From the NCBI RefSeq assembly GCF_000019185.1, contig NC_010334.1, positions 2,914,001 to 2,978,000 of the forward strand: DNA of 64,000 nucleotides, in the 5' to 3' direction. Below, piece after piece: positions 1 to 7,902 of the stretch. The notes beneath the pieces were generated by a model that did not search any database, was not told the origin of the DNA, and saw only the letters and a program-made list of their open reading frames with translations. The translations under genes and the position numbers were made by a program. This DNA is from Shewanella halifaxensis HAW-EB4. Its GTDB lineage: Bacteria; Pseudomonadota; Gammaproteobacteria; Enterobacterales; Shewanellaceae. Position 1 is the first letter of the stretch; each line of letters opens with the position of its first letter.

Positions 1-211
1 GATTACTCATCACCGCAAAAGCACAGATATCGATTGCGAACACTTCAGCTAGCTGCAACAGCCGACTTTCGACCCAGTCACGCCTATGCTCATAGGATTG
101 TCCCGTGTGAACATCAACCCCACACAGGAATGCCTTTCTAACACAACGACTTATGCAATGATAATAAGGGGTATCTTCCAAGCTGACTAACGCCTTTCTT
201 GGCGTAGGCAT
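1..211 (-). CDS. REP-associated Y1 (IS200-like) transposase, 5' part only
   Basis: Reading the minus strand from the ATG at 209-211 gives a protein beginning MPTPRKALVSLEDTPYYHC, then ISRCVRKAFLCG and ending at the window edge with CAFAVMSN. This is the N-terminus of the Y1_Tnp family of tyrosine transposases (RAYT or IS200-like). The catalytic HUH motif would lie just beyond the window, since these proteins usually continue MSNHYH. About 70 residues are visible and the frame is open to the edge, so the gene may be intact outside. RAYTs are single-copy housekeeping-like transposases tied to REP palindromes, and REP-like palindromes occur 2.7 kb away. Confidence 0.85.
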   Translation of the reverse strand, partial: MPTPRKALVSLEDTPYYHCISRCVRKAFLCGVDVHTGQSYEHRRDWVESRLLQLAEVFAIDICAFAVMSN

Positions 212-271
212 AACACACTCCTCTGTTCAACCTTAACTAAAGCCTAGTAGAGGAATCGCTATCCAACAATT

Positions 272-793
272 TTGGGTGTCTTGGTTATTTCCATTACTGA
301 GGTTCGCTACTTTGACATCAAAGGCTCACAGACGGCGCTGATCTCCTACGCCCTGCGTTCACCCGATGGCAGCTTCTGTATCCCGATTAATGAAGGAAAA
401 GGCAGCGATAAGAACCAGATTGATGAGTATCTACGTGAATACGATGGTCCGGGCGTACAGCACCTCGCCTTTAGAAGCCGCGATATTGTGGCTTCACTCG
501 ATGCGATGGAAGGCACATCGATTCAGACCTTAGATATCATTCCAGAATATTACGATACCATCTTCGATAAGCTGCCACAGGTGACTGAAGATCGTGACCG
601 TATTAAGCATCATCAGATCTTGGTGGACGGGGATGAAGATGGCTATCTATTGCAGATTTTTACTAAGAATCTATTTGGCCCCATCTTTATCGAGATCATT
701 CAGCGTAAGAATAACCTAGGTTTTGGTGAGGGTAACTTTAAGGCACTGTTCGAGTCGATTGAGCGCGATCAACAGCGACGCGGCGTGCTGTAA
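272..793 (+). pseudogene. hppD: Truncated 4-hydroxyphenylpyruvate dioxygenase (C-terminal fragment)
   Basis: From TEVRYFDIKG to QQRRGVL the product matches the second half of HPPD, the Fe(II) dioxygenase converting 4-hydroxyphenylpyruvate to homogentisate in tyrosine breakdown. It keeps the second iron histidine (GPGVQHLAF) and the iron glutamate (IFIEIIQR). It lacks the first half of the enzyme, including the first histidine ligand normally found in an EHLDHL-like segment. Only about 170 of the usual 345 or so residues remain. The only start is a TTG without a ribosome binding site, and homology seems to begin around residue 9. The break lies between this fragment and the divergent transposase, so this looks like a remnant left by rearrangement. 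A full copy may exist elsewhere. Confidence 0.85.
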
Positions 794-809
794 ATAGTGG
801 ATAAAGCAA

Positions 810-920
810 TTCACCACAGAGGACACGAAGATCACAGAGAAGAGCAACAGCCAAGGTCTGGTAAACTCTTCATCTTTACCTTCGTGTTCTTCGTGAAAGC
901 GCAGCGCTTCGTGGTAGTAG
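810..920. repeat. Dispersed palindromic repeat (ttcaccacagaggacac type), copy 1
   Basis: The segment starts TTCACCACAGAGGACACG and ends GCGCTTCGTGGT, so its ends are roughly inverted (ACCACGAAG versus CTTCGTGGT). A close second copy is at 3241-3337. Parts recur at about 1321-1345 and at 9121-9168, where CTTCGTGGTAAA is seen. It has no open frame and is best read as a short non-autonomous dispersed repeat. Confidence 0.65.
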
Positions 921-938
921 CTTAGTAGTGAAATTCTA

Positions 939-973
939 GGTTTGAGGTTTGAGGTTTGAGGTTTGAGGTTTGG
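939..973. repeat. 7-bp tandem repeat GGTTTGA
   Basis: Four perfect units of GGTTTGA (939-966) are followed by a fifth with one change (GGTTTGG, 967-973). The tract lies in non-coding DNA and is a likely slippage site. Confidence 0.9.
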
Positions 974-1883
974 GAGTTGGTATTAAGATTTAGTTTCAGA
1001 ATGATATGGCATTCATTATATTTATAGCCTGTTGCTGAATGTGCGAACACTTCAGTGACACGGCGCGGCTTTTGATTTCGTAAGAAGTGTCCCTATAGCC
1101 TCTACGACAGCTTCCCTGCTGTCGAAGGTCACTGCCGTATTCACATCTCAGCATTCATCTCATCACATTGCTTCTCTAATCGCTTGGTTATCACACTGCA
1201 TAACGGCTTCGTTCAACTCATTTTTGGACAAAAGCGACTCACCACGGCGAATATGGCAAAGGCATGTGCAAATAAGCGAGAGCTAGGGATAGCGAACTGG
1301 CCGTTAAACACGGATGTTATTGGGACACCGAGGACACGAAGAAAAGCTACAGTTAGCAGTAAGCTCAGATGTCGTTACTTCTGTGGAACGCTATAAGGCC
1401 ATCCTTGGCCGCTCTGCGGTTTCATCCTTGAAACCGAAGCCCACAGCCGCACCGACATCTGACTATTCACCTCTCCGAATTAGCTCTTAGATGTTACAAA
1501 CTCGTTTTTGGACAGAAATGAGTTAAAGTTAAGGCTCTAAAAGCCACTTCTGACATTAAAAAATGTATTACAACTGGATGCTCGATAACGTCTTATTCGG
1601 TTTATGGGTCAAAATTTCCTAACATCGTTTTTATACCGTTAGGCGTTTTGTAATACTCAATCTGCACTCCGCCCCTCTCTACTAAGTCTGATATCTTATC
1701 ACTGTGGTGACTGACTAGCCTTTCGACTTTATACATGTAATACGAGTTTAACTGTACGGATTTAATGGTGATCTTGAATGCAAAGGTCTTTGTTTGGGTG
1801 TTATCTCAAACATTTTAAAATCCTAGTGAACTAATACTCTTGATTGAATGCCTTATTTAGCAAATTAATTCCTGGAATAAAAA
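974..1883. other. Long non-coding stretch with small hairpins
   Basis: I see no convincing gene here. The 70-codon frame at 1184-1396 runs through repeat-like sequence and has no ribosome binding site. Small dyads are present: CGACAGC/GCTGTCG (1105-1124), GGCC/GGCC (about 1398-1411) and CGGTTTCA/TGAAACCG (1417-1436). The last 150 bases before 1884 are AT-rich and probably carry the promoter of the next gene. Confidence 0.5.
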
Positions 1884-2417
1884 ATGAAAAAATCAACGCT
1901 ACTCTCTTTATTACTATTTACTGGCTTTAGCCATGCTAACATCACCCCGTTGCCAGAGTTAAATGAGATTAAAGATTATCAGCAGCTCAACTCTAAGATT
2001 TTAACCGCAGGTTTACCGACAGAAACACAGTTTAACACTCTAAGTAAAGCAGGTGTACAGTTGGTGATTAACCTAATGCCTGATGAGCAAAAGGATTCTC
2101 ACGCGGATGAAGCCAAACTGGTTACCGATGCAGGAATGGAATATGTCTACATTCCAGTCGATTGGATAAATCCAAAAGTTGAGCAGGTGGAAGCTTTCTT
2201 CGAGGTGATGGACAAGAACCGTGACAAAGACATAATTATCCACTGCATGGCTAATTATCGTGCCTCGGCTTTCGCCTATCTAGATCAGCTACGTATTGGT
2301 AATAAGGTGTCTATGGAAGACACGATGGTGGAATGGGGCGATCTACAGCAAAGTTTGCAAAAGCATTCTCAATGGGCTGAGCTAATCGAACAGGTTAAAG
2401 CTAAGTACAATCTCTAA
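1884..2417 (+). CDS. Exported protein-tyrosine-phosphatase-like protein
   Basis: A 177-residue protein with a clear signal peptide (residues 1-18, cleavage after FSHA) and a dual-specificity/BLH-type phosphatase fold. The probable catalytic loop is HCMANYRAS with Cys121 and Arg126. The Cys-Arg spacing is four residues, as in the DUF442/BLH-like group, rather than the CX5R of classical tyrosine phosphatases. Asp93 in IPVDW is a candidate general acid. It would act in the periplasm, and its substrate is unknown. It stands alone between repeat-rich stretches. Confidence 0.75.
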   Translation: MKKSTLLSLLLFTGFSHANITPLPELNEIKDYQQLNSKILTAGLPTETQFNTLSKAGVQLVINLMPDEQKDSHADEAKLVTDAGMEYVYIPVDWINPKVEQVEAFFEVMDKNRDKDIIIHCMANYRASAFAYLDQLRIGNKVSMEDTMVEWGDLQQSLQKHSQWAELIEQVKAKYNL

Positions 2418-2756
2418 TTCCAGCGATTTATTATAACGGCTTATTCCAAGTAATAACCCTAAGAACTGTTACTAAGGACTATTGTTAGTTCTCAGGCTAA
2501 CTAGAAATATCCATGCTCGATCACTCAGGTTATTGGGCATGCTTGTATCAGCGACTTCTAACCTTTAATTCACGTGACAATCAAGGAATTTATACAAAGC
2601 TAAAAATATGCCTTAATTTAAAAAGACGAGAAAGGCATATCTTCTAGATTGTGCACTTCACGATTGAACGTGACTATTTTGAGTAAGTGCCTTTCAGATT
2701 AGCTTTCCTATAGCCAAAGCTATACTCGCCCTATTTACCTTTTGAACTGCGAAACT
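2418..2756. other. Non-coding stretch
   Basis: No gene or clear structured element is visible between the phosphatase-like gene and the repeat block that starts at 2757. Confidence 0.4.
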
Positions 2757-3134
2757 CACTTTGGGGCATTTTCAATTTAGAAGTCGAATCATCATGGCTA
2801 AATGAAGGCACCAATTACCCCGTGTAGATACGGCTGAGGCCATCGAAAACAGGGACGTTTTCGTTGAGCTCACAAGGACGTGCTTGTAGCGTGCCTCAGC
2901 AGTATCTGCACATACCCCGCTGGAGGCGATTAGGTACACCTTTACTCGAAGGTAAATACACTTTGGGACATTTTCAATTTAGAAGTCGAATCACCATGGC
3001 TAAATGAAGGCACCAATTACCTAGTGTAGGTACGGCTGAAGCCGTCGGAAACAGGGATGTTTTCGTTGAGCCTACAAGGACGTACTAGCGGCGCGCTTCA
3101 GCAGTGTCTGCACATACGCCCGCTGCAGGCGATT
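2757..3134. repeat. Two tandem copies of a 202-bp-period REP-like palindromic element
   Basis: Copy 1 (2757-2932) and copy 2 (2959-3134) both start CACTTTGGG and end in GGCGATT. Each folds into a long imperfect hairpin. In copy 1, 2822-2840 pairs with 2893-2911, through GGCTGAGGC with GCCTCAGC. In copy 2 the same arm reads GGCTGAAGC and its partner GCTTCAGC. A second inner dyad (GAAAAC/GTTTTC in copy 1) is conserved. Matched changes on both arms suggest the structure itself is maintained. A degraded relative lies at 3394-3470. Confidence 0.8.
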
Positions 3135-3235
3135 GATAACCATGAAGCATCAAGGCAGGACACACTTCCCCATAGTCACAGCTCAGAGAAAATGTAATCA
3201 GCCTTCATTCGAAGGCTAACCACCTTTGGGGCAAA
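3115..3235. repeat. Repeat block with second copy at 3580-3696
   Basis: The stretch containing GTAATCAGCCTTCATTCGAA followed by a CACCTTTGGGGCAAA-like end occurs here and again at 3580-3696 with a few changes and small indels. It is directly joined to the REP-like element at 2959-3134, so the 1 kb region looks built from repeated duplication of one module. Confidence 0.7.
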
Positions 3236-3240
3236 AGCTA

Positions 3241-3337
3241 TTCACCACAGAGGACACGGAGAAGATCAACAGTGAAGCCAGTAAATCTCTTCATCTTTAC
3301 CTCTGTGAACTTGGTGAAAGCGCAGCGCTCCGTGGTG
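3241..3337. repeat. Dispersed palindromic repeat (ttcaccacagaggacac type), copy 2
   Basis: A near copy of 810-920, starting TTCACCACAGAGGACACGG and ending GCGCTCCGTGGTGA, with the ends inverted relative to each other. It is non-coding. Confidence 0.65.
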
Positions 3338-3566
3338 AGATTAGTGCTTTGTAAAAAATGATGTTAACGCTAAATTTATGCGTTAGCTAAACACACTTTG
3401 GGGGATTTCCAATTAAGTTAAAGCTGTAACTACCGAGTTCAACGTGTCACGGCTGTATCTGCACATGAGGTCGTTCCTTCACATCTGACCCATAGGGATA
3501 TGGGAAATGTCATTATGATGTAGGGAACATCATTGACCATGTGATCACGACATTCGGACATCCTGT

Positions 3567-3581
3567 CCCCCCCCCCCCCCC
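3567..3581. repeat. Homopolymer run of 15 C
   Basis: Fifteen consecutive C residues lie between TCCTGT and GCTGGAGGC, at the junction where a repeat copy resumes (3580-3696). It is outside any credible gene. Such runs change length easily by polymerase slippage. Confidence 0.9.
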
Positions 3582-3800
3582 GCTGGAGGCGATTAATAAC
3601 TCAAAATCAACAGTACAGAACTCTCTCCCCTGTAGCCACAGCACAGATAAAAATGTAATCAGCCTTCATTCGAAGGTCAACACCTTTAGGGCAAAGCCTG
3701 CCGTCAGGCTAGTTTTCTTTTCTTACCCCCTATCCTAGAGCCGCTTTCGTCTCTACAATGAGCGCCTTTTCATTTTCGTCTATTTAGCTCATATAACAAA

Positions 3801-4421
3801 ATGCCAGATTTAACTTTATTAGCCGTATTCCTGCCCACATTCTTTTTTGTCTCTATCACGCCCGGTATGTGCATGACCCTCGCCATGACTCTGGGGATGA
3901 GTATTGGCTTTCGCCGCACCCTTTGGATGATGATTGGCGAACTAGTCGGTGTCGCCTTAGTTGCCATAGCAGCGGTAATGGGCGTTGCCAGCATCATGCT
4001 TAACTACCCAGAACTGTTTGCCGTGCTTAAATGGGTCGGCGGGATCTATCTATGCTATATCGGTGTCAATATGTGGCGCTCGAAAGGTAAGATGGCCATC
4101 ATAGAAGGTCAGCAAACCCCAAGCGTAAGCAACGTCGCACTCATCTCCCAAGGATTTATTACAGCGATTGCCAACCCTAAAGGCTGGGCGTTTATGGTGT
4201 CTTTACTGCCGCCGTTTATTAGCGTCGAACGTGACGTGGCGCCGCAGCTTGTGGCGCTGTTAAGCATCATTCTATTCACAGAGCTCATTAGCATGATGGC
4301 TTATGCTGCTGGTGGCAAAAGCCTGAGAATATTCTTAAGTCGTGGTGACAATATCAAGTGGATGAACCGTATTGCTGGTAGCTTAATGGTAAGTGTAGGA
4401 TTCTGGCTAGCCTTGGGCTAA
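3801..4421 (+). CDS. LysE/RhtB-family amino-acid exporter
   Basis: A 206-residue, very hydrophobic protein with about six membrane segments. It has the N-terminal SITPGM motif and the mid-protein GFITAIANPKGW motif typical of LysE/RhtB exporters. These inner-membrane proteins export amino acids or their derivatives (lysine, homoserine, threonine and similar) using the ion gradient. The length matches the family. The substrate cannot be told from sequence. It appears to be a single-gene unit. Confidence 0.9.
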   Translation: MPDLTLLAVFLPTFFFVSITPGMCMTLAMTLGMSIGFRRTLWMMIGELVGVALVAIAAVMGVASIMLNYPELFAVLKWVGGIYLCYIGVNMWRSKGKMAIIEGQQTPSVSNVALISQGFITAIANPKGWAFMVSLLPPFISVERDVAPQLVALLSIILFTELISMMAYAAGGKSLRIFLSRGDNIKWMNRIAGSLMVSVGFWLALG

Positions 4422-4476
4422 AGTGACCGCTGCGTATATGCAAGCGTTTCAGAACTAAACTCAAAAAGGTAGTTTG

Positions 4477-4854
4477 ATGAAGTCATTCAACATGGTTTTT
4501 TTACTATTAACCGCCCTGTTTGTTTCGGGTTGTACCTCTGTAAAGTTAGTCAATCTAGCCAACGAGCCAATCCCGATAAATAGTGCGCAATCCATTGAGC
4601 AAGCTATTTTAAAAGGATGCAAAGCAAAAGGCTGGACGCCAATAAAAGCCGACAGCAATACGATTGACGCCTATATCACGGTGAGATCCCATAAAGCTCA
4701 TGTACGTATTAGTTATAATGAGCACTTTTATAATATCAACTATGTCGACAGCACTAACTTAGATTATAACTATGGTGAAATTCACCGAAACTATAATAAG
4801 TGGGTCTACAAGTTAGCAGCGTCAATACAGCAGCAGTTAAGCAGCAGCCGATAA
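4477..4854 (+). CDS. Small predicted lipoprotein, unknown function
   Basis: Start chosen at the ATG at 4477, six bases after AAAGGT; a TTG one codon upstream is less likely. The N-terminus is a lipoprotein signal with lipobox VSGC, so the mature chain starts at Cys19. The remaining 107 residues are soluble, rich in Tyr, Asn and His, with a segment RSHKAHVRISYNEHFYNINY followed by a Tyr/Asn-rich stretch. Such small lipoproteins are common in Shewanella. I do not recognise a named family. A strong hairpin terminator follows immediately. Confidence 0.75.
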   Translation: MKSFNMVFLLLTALFVSGCTSVKLVNLANEPIPINSAQSIEQAILKGCKAKGWTPIKADSNTIDAYITVRSHKAHVRISYNEHFYNINYVDSTNLDYNYGEIHRNYNKWVYKLAASIQQQLSSSR

Positions 4855-4867
4855 ATTATCTCTGCCA

Positions 4868-4896
4868 AAAATGCCAAGCTCAATGCTTGGCATTTT
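4868..4896 (+). terminator. Intrinsic terminator of the lipoprotein gene
   Basis: A 12-bp perfect stem, AAAATGCCAAGC (4868-4879) with GCTTGGCATTTT (4885-4896), and loop TCAAT, 13 bases after the stop codon. The T-rich 3' arm supports termination on the plus strand. Confidence 0.85.
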
Positions 4897-5091
4897 CTTA
4901 TCCTTTCACCTACTCCCTATCTTTTCCAACTGTCATCGCTGAGATAAAAAGCCCCCCATCAAGTAAAAAGAGGAACATCCCCTGTCATATGACAGAGCTC
5001 GCGTAAAAAACAACAAGCTAGACACGTGTCTTGAAATTAAGCTGTAAACAACTGTATACTCACCTAGACAAAACTTACAGAGAACTACCAC

Positions 5092-5421
5092 ATGACCAGA
5101 AGATTTAGCCCACGTTTCGCTTACATAATCACAGCGTTAATCATGATTATGGGTTTACTTGCCTCTGCATCCACTCGTGCAATGACCATCGAAGGCAACA
5201 AAGTATCGGTCAGCGCCAATGACTCAACGCTCTACGTTTCAGCCTATATGGCGCCAGTTCTTTGTACTAATGGCGGAGTGAAATTTACCGCCGTTGGCGA
5301 GTATGCAGTCGATATTGTATCGTTGTACTGCCTAGATGAAGCTCAGGTGGATAAGCTAATCGAGGGGCTACAAGAGGCGAAAGCGGAGTCTGTAAAACTC
5401 AAGGCATTAGCTAAGCCTTAA
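5092..5421 (+). CDS. Small exported protein, unknown
   Basis: A 109-residue protein with an N-terminal signal peptide (Arg-rich start, hydrophobic core at about residues 10-26, likely cleavage after STRA). The mature part is about 80 residues with two cysteines that could form a disulfide (LCTNGG and LYCLDE), followed by an acidic-basic helix (EGLQEAKAESVKLKALA). No family is recognised. It stands alone. Confidence 0.65.
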   Translation: MTRRFSPRFAYIITALIMIMGLLASASTRAMTIEGNKVSVSANDSTLYVSAYMAPVLCTNGGVKFTAVGEYAVDIVSLYCLDEAQVDKLIEGLQEAKAESVKLKALAKP

Positions 5422-5752
5422 TGAAACCCAGTTATCACGACTGACGTACAGAATCGCTTACTTCGAACTAAAACAGGACAAGATGAAATTATCGTATTTC
5501 AAGGTGAAATCAACTCCAAGTAGTTGGTCTGCTATGTCATAGACTGTGATTGCGGCTCTATAAATTGTAAAACTAGATTTGTCAGCTCGACTTGCATTTA
5601 ATACTAATAAACGTCACATTGCTGTCACGATATTTGAAACAGACAGGTTTCAATCAACAATATTTAATGCCTAATGACTCTAACTCGTTATCCTACAACC
5701 ATAACAGTAAGTGTAATATTTGGACCATAACAATAAATACAAAGGATTGAAA
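5422..5752. other. Intergenic region upstream of ggt
   Basis: No gene is visible. The stretch is AT-rich, holds the 20-bp dyad described at 5634-5653, and must contain the ggt promoter. Confidence 0.4.
5634..5653. promoter_or_regulatory. Perfect dyad TTGAAAC-N6-GTTTCAA, candidate operator
   Basis: TTGAAAC (5634-5640) and GTTTCAA (5647-5653) form a perfect inverted repeat with a 6-base spacer, about 100 bases before the ggt start codon. Its size and symmetry suit a dimeric transcription factor. The GAAAC/GTTTC half-sites slightly resemble PsrA-type operators, but the factor is not identified. Confidence 0.35.
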
Positions 5753-7540
5753 ATGCGCGCTTTTAAGACCCTCTTGCCTAAATCTCATCTGCTAAAGCCT
5801 TATTCGTTTAAAGCATTGGCCCTCGCCATTTCAATGGCAATCCCCCTAACGCTTACGGCCACGGCCCCCTTCCCCGCAACTGCCAAAGAAACCTCTATCT
5901 ATAGCCATATCGCCACTGCCCAACCTATCTGGGCTAAGCATGGCATGGTATCGAGCCAGGAGGCCCTTGCGACTCAGGCTGGAGTTGAGATCTTAAAACA
6001 GGGCGGTAATGCGGTCGATGCTGCGGTCGCTGTGGGTTTTAGTTTAGCGGTGACCCTACCTAGAGCGGGCAATATTGGTGGCGGCGGCTTTATGTTGGTT
6101 CACTTAAGTCAGCCAAACAAAACCATCGCCATCGATTACCGTGAAATGGCACCAAGTAGCGCACATCGCGATATTTTCCTCGATGAGGGTGGCAACCCTG
6201 TCGATAAGCTCAGCCGTGAACATGGCTTAGCAGTAGGCGTCCCCGGCACGGTGATGGGCATGGAGTTGGCGCTAGAGAAATATGGCACCATGACCATGAA
6301 ACAGGTGACCGACGCTGCGATAAAGATGGCTAAAGATGGCATTGTCGTCACCCCCGATCTACAAGCATCGTTATCAGGCCTTAAGAGACGTATCGCCCAA
6401 TGGCCTAGTTCTGCCGAAATCTTTTATAAAGCCGACGGCAGCGATTATCAAAGCGGAGAGTTATTACAACAGCCAGAGTTAGCGCACTCATTATCCTTAA
6501 TCGCCAAGCACGGTAGTGAAGGCTTCTATGAAGGCGAGACCGCAGAAAAGCTCATTAACACCATTCAAGAGGCTGGCGGGATCATGACGCTAGCCGATCT
6601 TAAAAACTATAAAGTGATCGAACGTGAGCCTGTTGTGGGTGAATATCGCGGTTATCAGGTGGTGTCTATGCCGCCCCCCTCTTCAGGCGGTATACACATT
6701 ATCGAGATGCTCAACATGCTTGAAGGCTACCCCATTAAAGAGCTTGGCCTCAACACCGCTGCGACCTTGCATTTAATGACAGAAGCGATGAAGCGCGCCT
6801 ATGCCGATCGCAGCGAGTACCTAGGCGACCCTGACTTTTATGATGTTCCGGTTAACGCGCTGTTAAGTAAGGATTATGCCAAGCAGCTAGCCAAACAGAT
6901 CTCCCCAGATAAGGCGACACCTAGCAGCGAAATCAAACCCGGTAAACTTGCCCCTTATGAGAGCAATCAGACAACCCACTACTCTGTGGTTGATAAGTGG
7001 GGCAACGCTGTATCTAACACTTACACGCTTAACTTCAGTTATGGTTCGGGTCTTGTCGCCAAAGGCACTGGGATTTTACTCAATAACGAAATGGATGACT
7101 TTTCGGCTAAGCCCGGCACACCTAACGGCTATGGGTTAGTCGGCGGCGAAGCGAACGCCGTAGAGGGGCATAAACGCCCACTGAGTTCGATGAGCCCAAC
7201 CATCGTGATGAAAGACAATAAACCCTTTATTGTGACAGGTAGCCCTGGTGGCTCACGTATCATCACCACCACGATGCAGATCATCATGAATGTGATTGAC
7301 CATGACTTAAATATCGCCGAGGCCACTTATGCACCTCGCGTCCATCATCAGTGGCTACCCGATATCCTGAGAGTTGAGCATACCCTTAACCAAGATACCC
7401 AGAGCCTGCTAAGGGTCAAAGGTCATGAGGTTAAGGTCAATAATGCCATGGGGTCAACCCAGTCGATTATGGTGACGGAGCAAGGAATATTTGGCTCCAG
7501 TGATCCTCGCCGTGCAGGCAGCGAAACGGCAGGCTACTAA
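5753..7540 (+). CDS. ggt: Gamma-glutamyltransferase
   Basis: A 595-residue precursor of the periplasmic enzyme that cleaves glutathione and other gamma-glutamyl compounds. Start chosen at the ATG at 5753, seven bases after AAAGGA; an in-frame TTG at 5720 has no such site. An N-terminal export signal covers about residues 1-45. The chain carries GGNAVDAAVAVGF, GNIGGGGF and the autoprocessing site NQTTHYSVVD, where the second Thr (about residue 408) becomes the nucleophile and the N-terminus of the small subunit. The small subunit keeps PLSSMSPT and GSPGGSRI. Length and motifs are normal for the family. It is a single-gene unit with its own terminator. Confidence 0.95.
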   Translation: MRAFKTLLPKSHLLKPYSFKALALAISMAIPLTLTATAPFPATAKETSIYSHIATAQPIWAKHGMVSSQEALATQAGVEILKQGGNAVDAAVAVGFSLAVTLPRAGNIGGGGFMLVHLSQPNKTIAIDYREMAPSSAHRDIFLDEGGNPVDKLSREHGLAVGVPGTVMGMELALEKYGTMTMKQVTDAAIKMAKDGIVVTPDLQASLSGLKRRIAQWPSSAEIFYKADGSDYQSGELLQQPELAHSLSLIAKHGSEGFYEGETAEKLINTIQEAGGIMTLADLKNYKVIEREPVVGEYRGYQVVSMPPPSSGGIHIIEMLNMLEGYPIKELGLNTAATLHLMTEAMKRAYADRSEYLGDPDFYDVPVNALLSKDYAKQLAKQISPDKATPSSEIKPGKLAPYESNQTTHYSVVDKWGNAVSNTYTLNFSYGSGLVAKGTGILLNNEMDDFSAKPGTPNGYGLVGGEANAVEGHKRPLSSMSPTIVMKDNKPFIVTGSPGGSRIITTTMQIIMNVIDHDLNIAEATYAPRVHHQWLPDILRVEHTLNQDTQSLLRVKGHEVKVNNAMGSTQSIMVTEQGIFGSSDPRRAGSETAGY

Positions 7541-7603
7541 CCGCAGCGGCCGAATTAAATCAACAAGCAATAGCGTATAAGCAATTGCTCTTTTATAAGC
7601 CCT

Positions 7604-7631
7604 CGCCCTTAGGAGTTTCCCCCTAAGGGCG
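7604..7631 (+). terminator. Intrinsic terminator of ggt
   Basis: Stem CGCCCTTAGG (7604-7613) with CCTAAGGGCG (7622-7631), an 8-base loop, followed by ATTTTGTTTT. It lies 64 bases after the ggt stop. Confidence 0.85.
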
Positions 7632-7902
7632 ATTTTGTTTTCAGCCCTAAGCCACCTACTTCAGAAGGTGGATTCTTTACTTATCAAAGTAATTACCAAA
7701 GCATTTACCAAAGTAATAAGCTAAAAGGCAGCCTTTTACGATAAAACGCCACTTCGACTGCAGCCAAGAAACAATAGCTAAGCAATGGCATCAGCAGCCC
7801 AAAGCGATTACTCAGTCACAGTTTTTACCTCTATAACTCACTAGGATGCTAAACAAAATCGATAAAGCATTTTACACGACACTCATTTTGCGGAGCTAAA
7901 CA

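Noticed and set aside
1184..1396. 70-codon plus-strand frame
   Set aside because: It runs through repeat-like sequence, has no ribosome binding site, and its peptide has no protein-like pattern.
3541..3738. 65-codon frame through the C15 run
   Set aside because: The frame translates repeats and the poly-C run into a proline stretch; it has no ribosome site.
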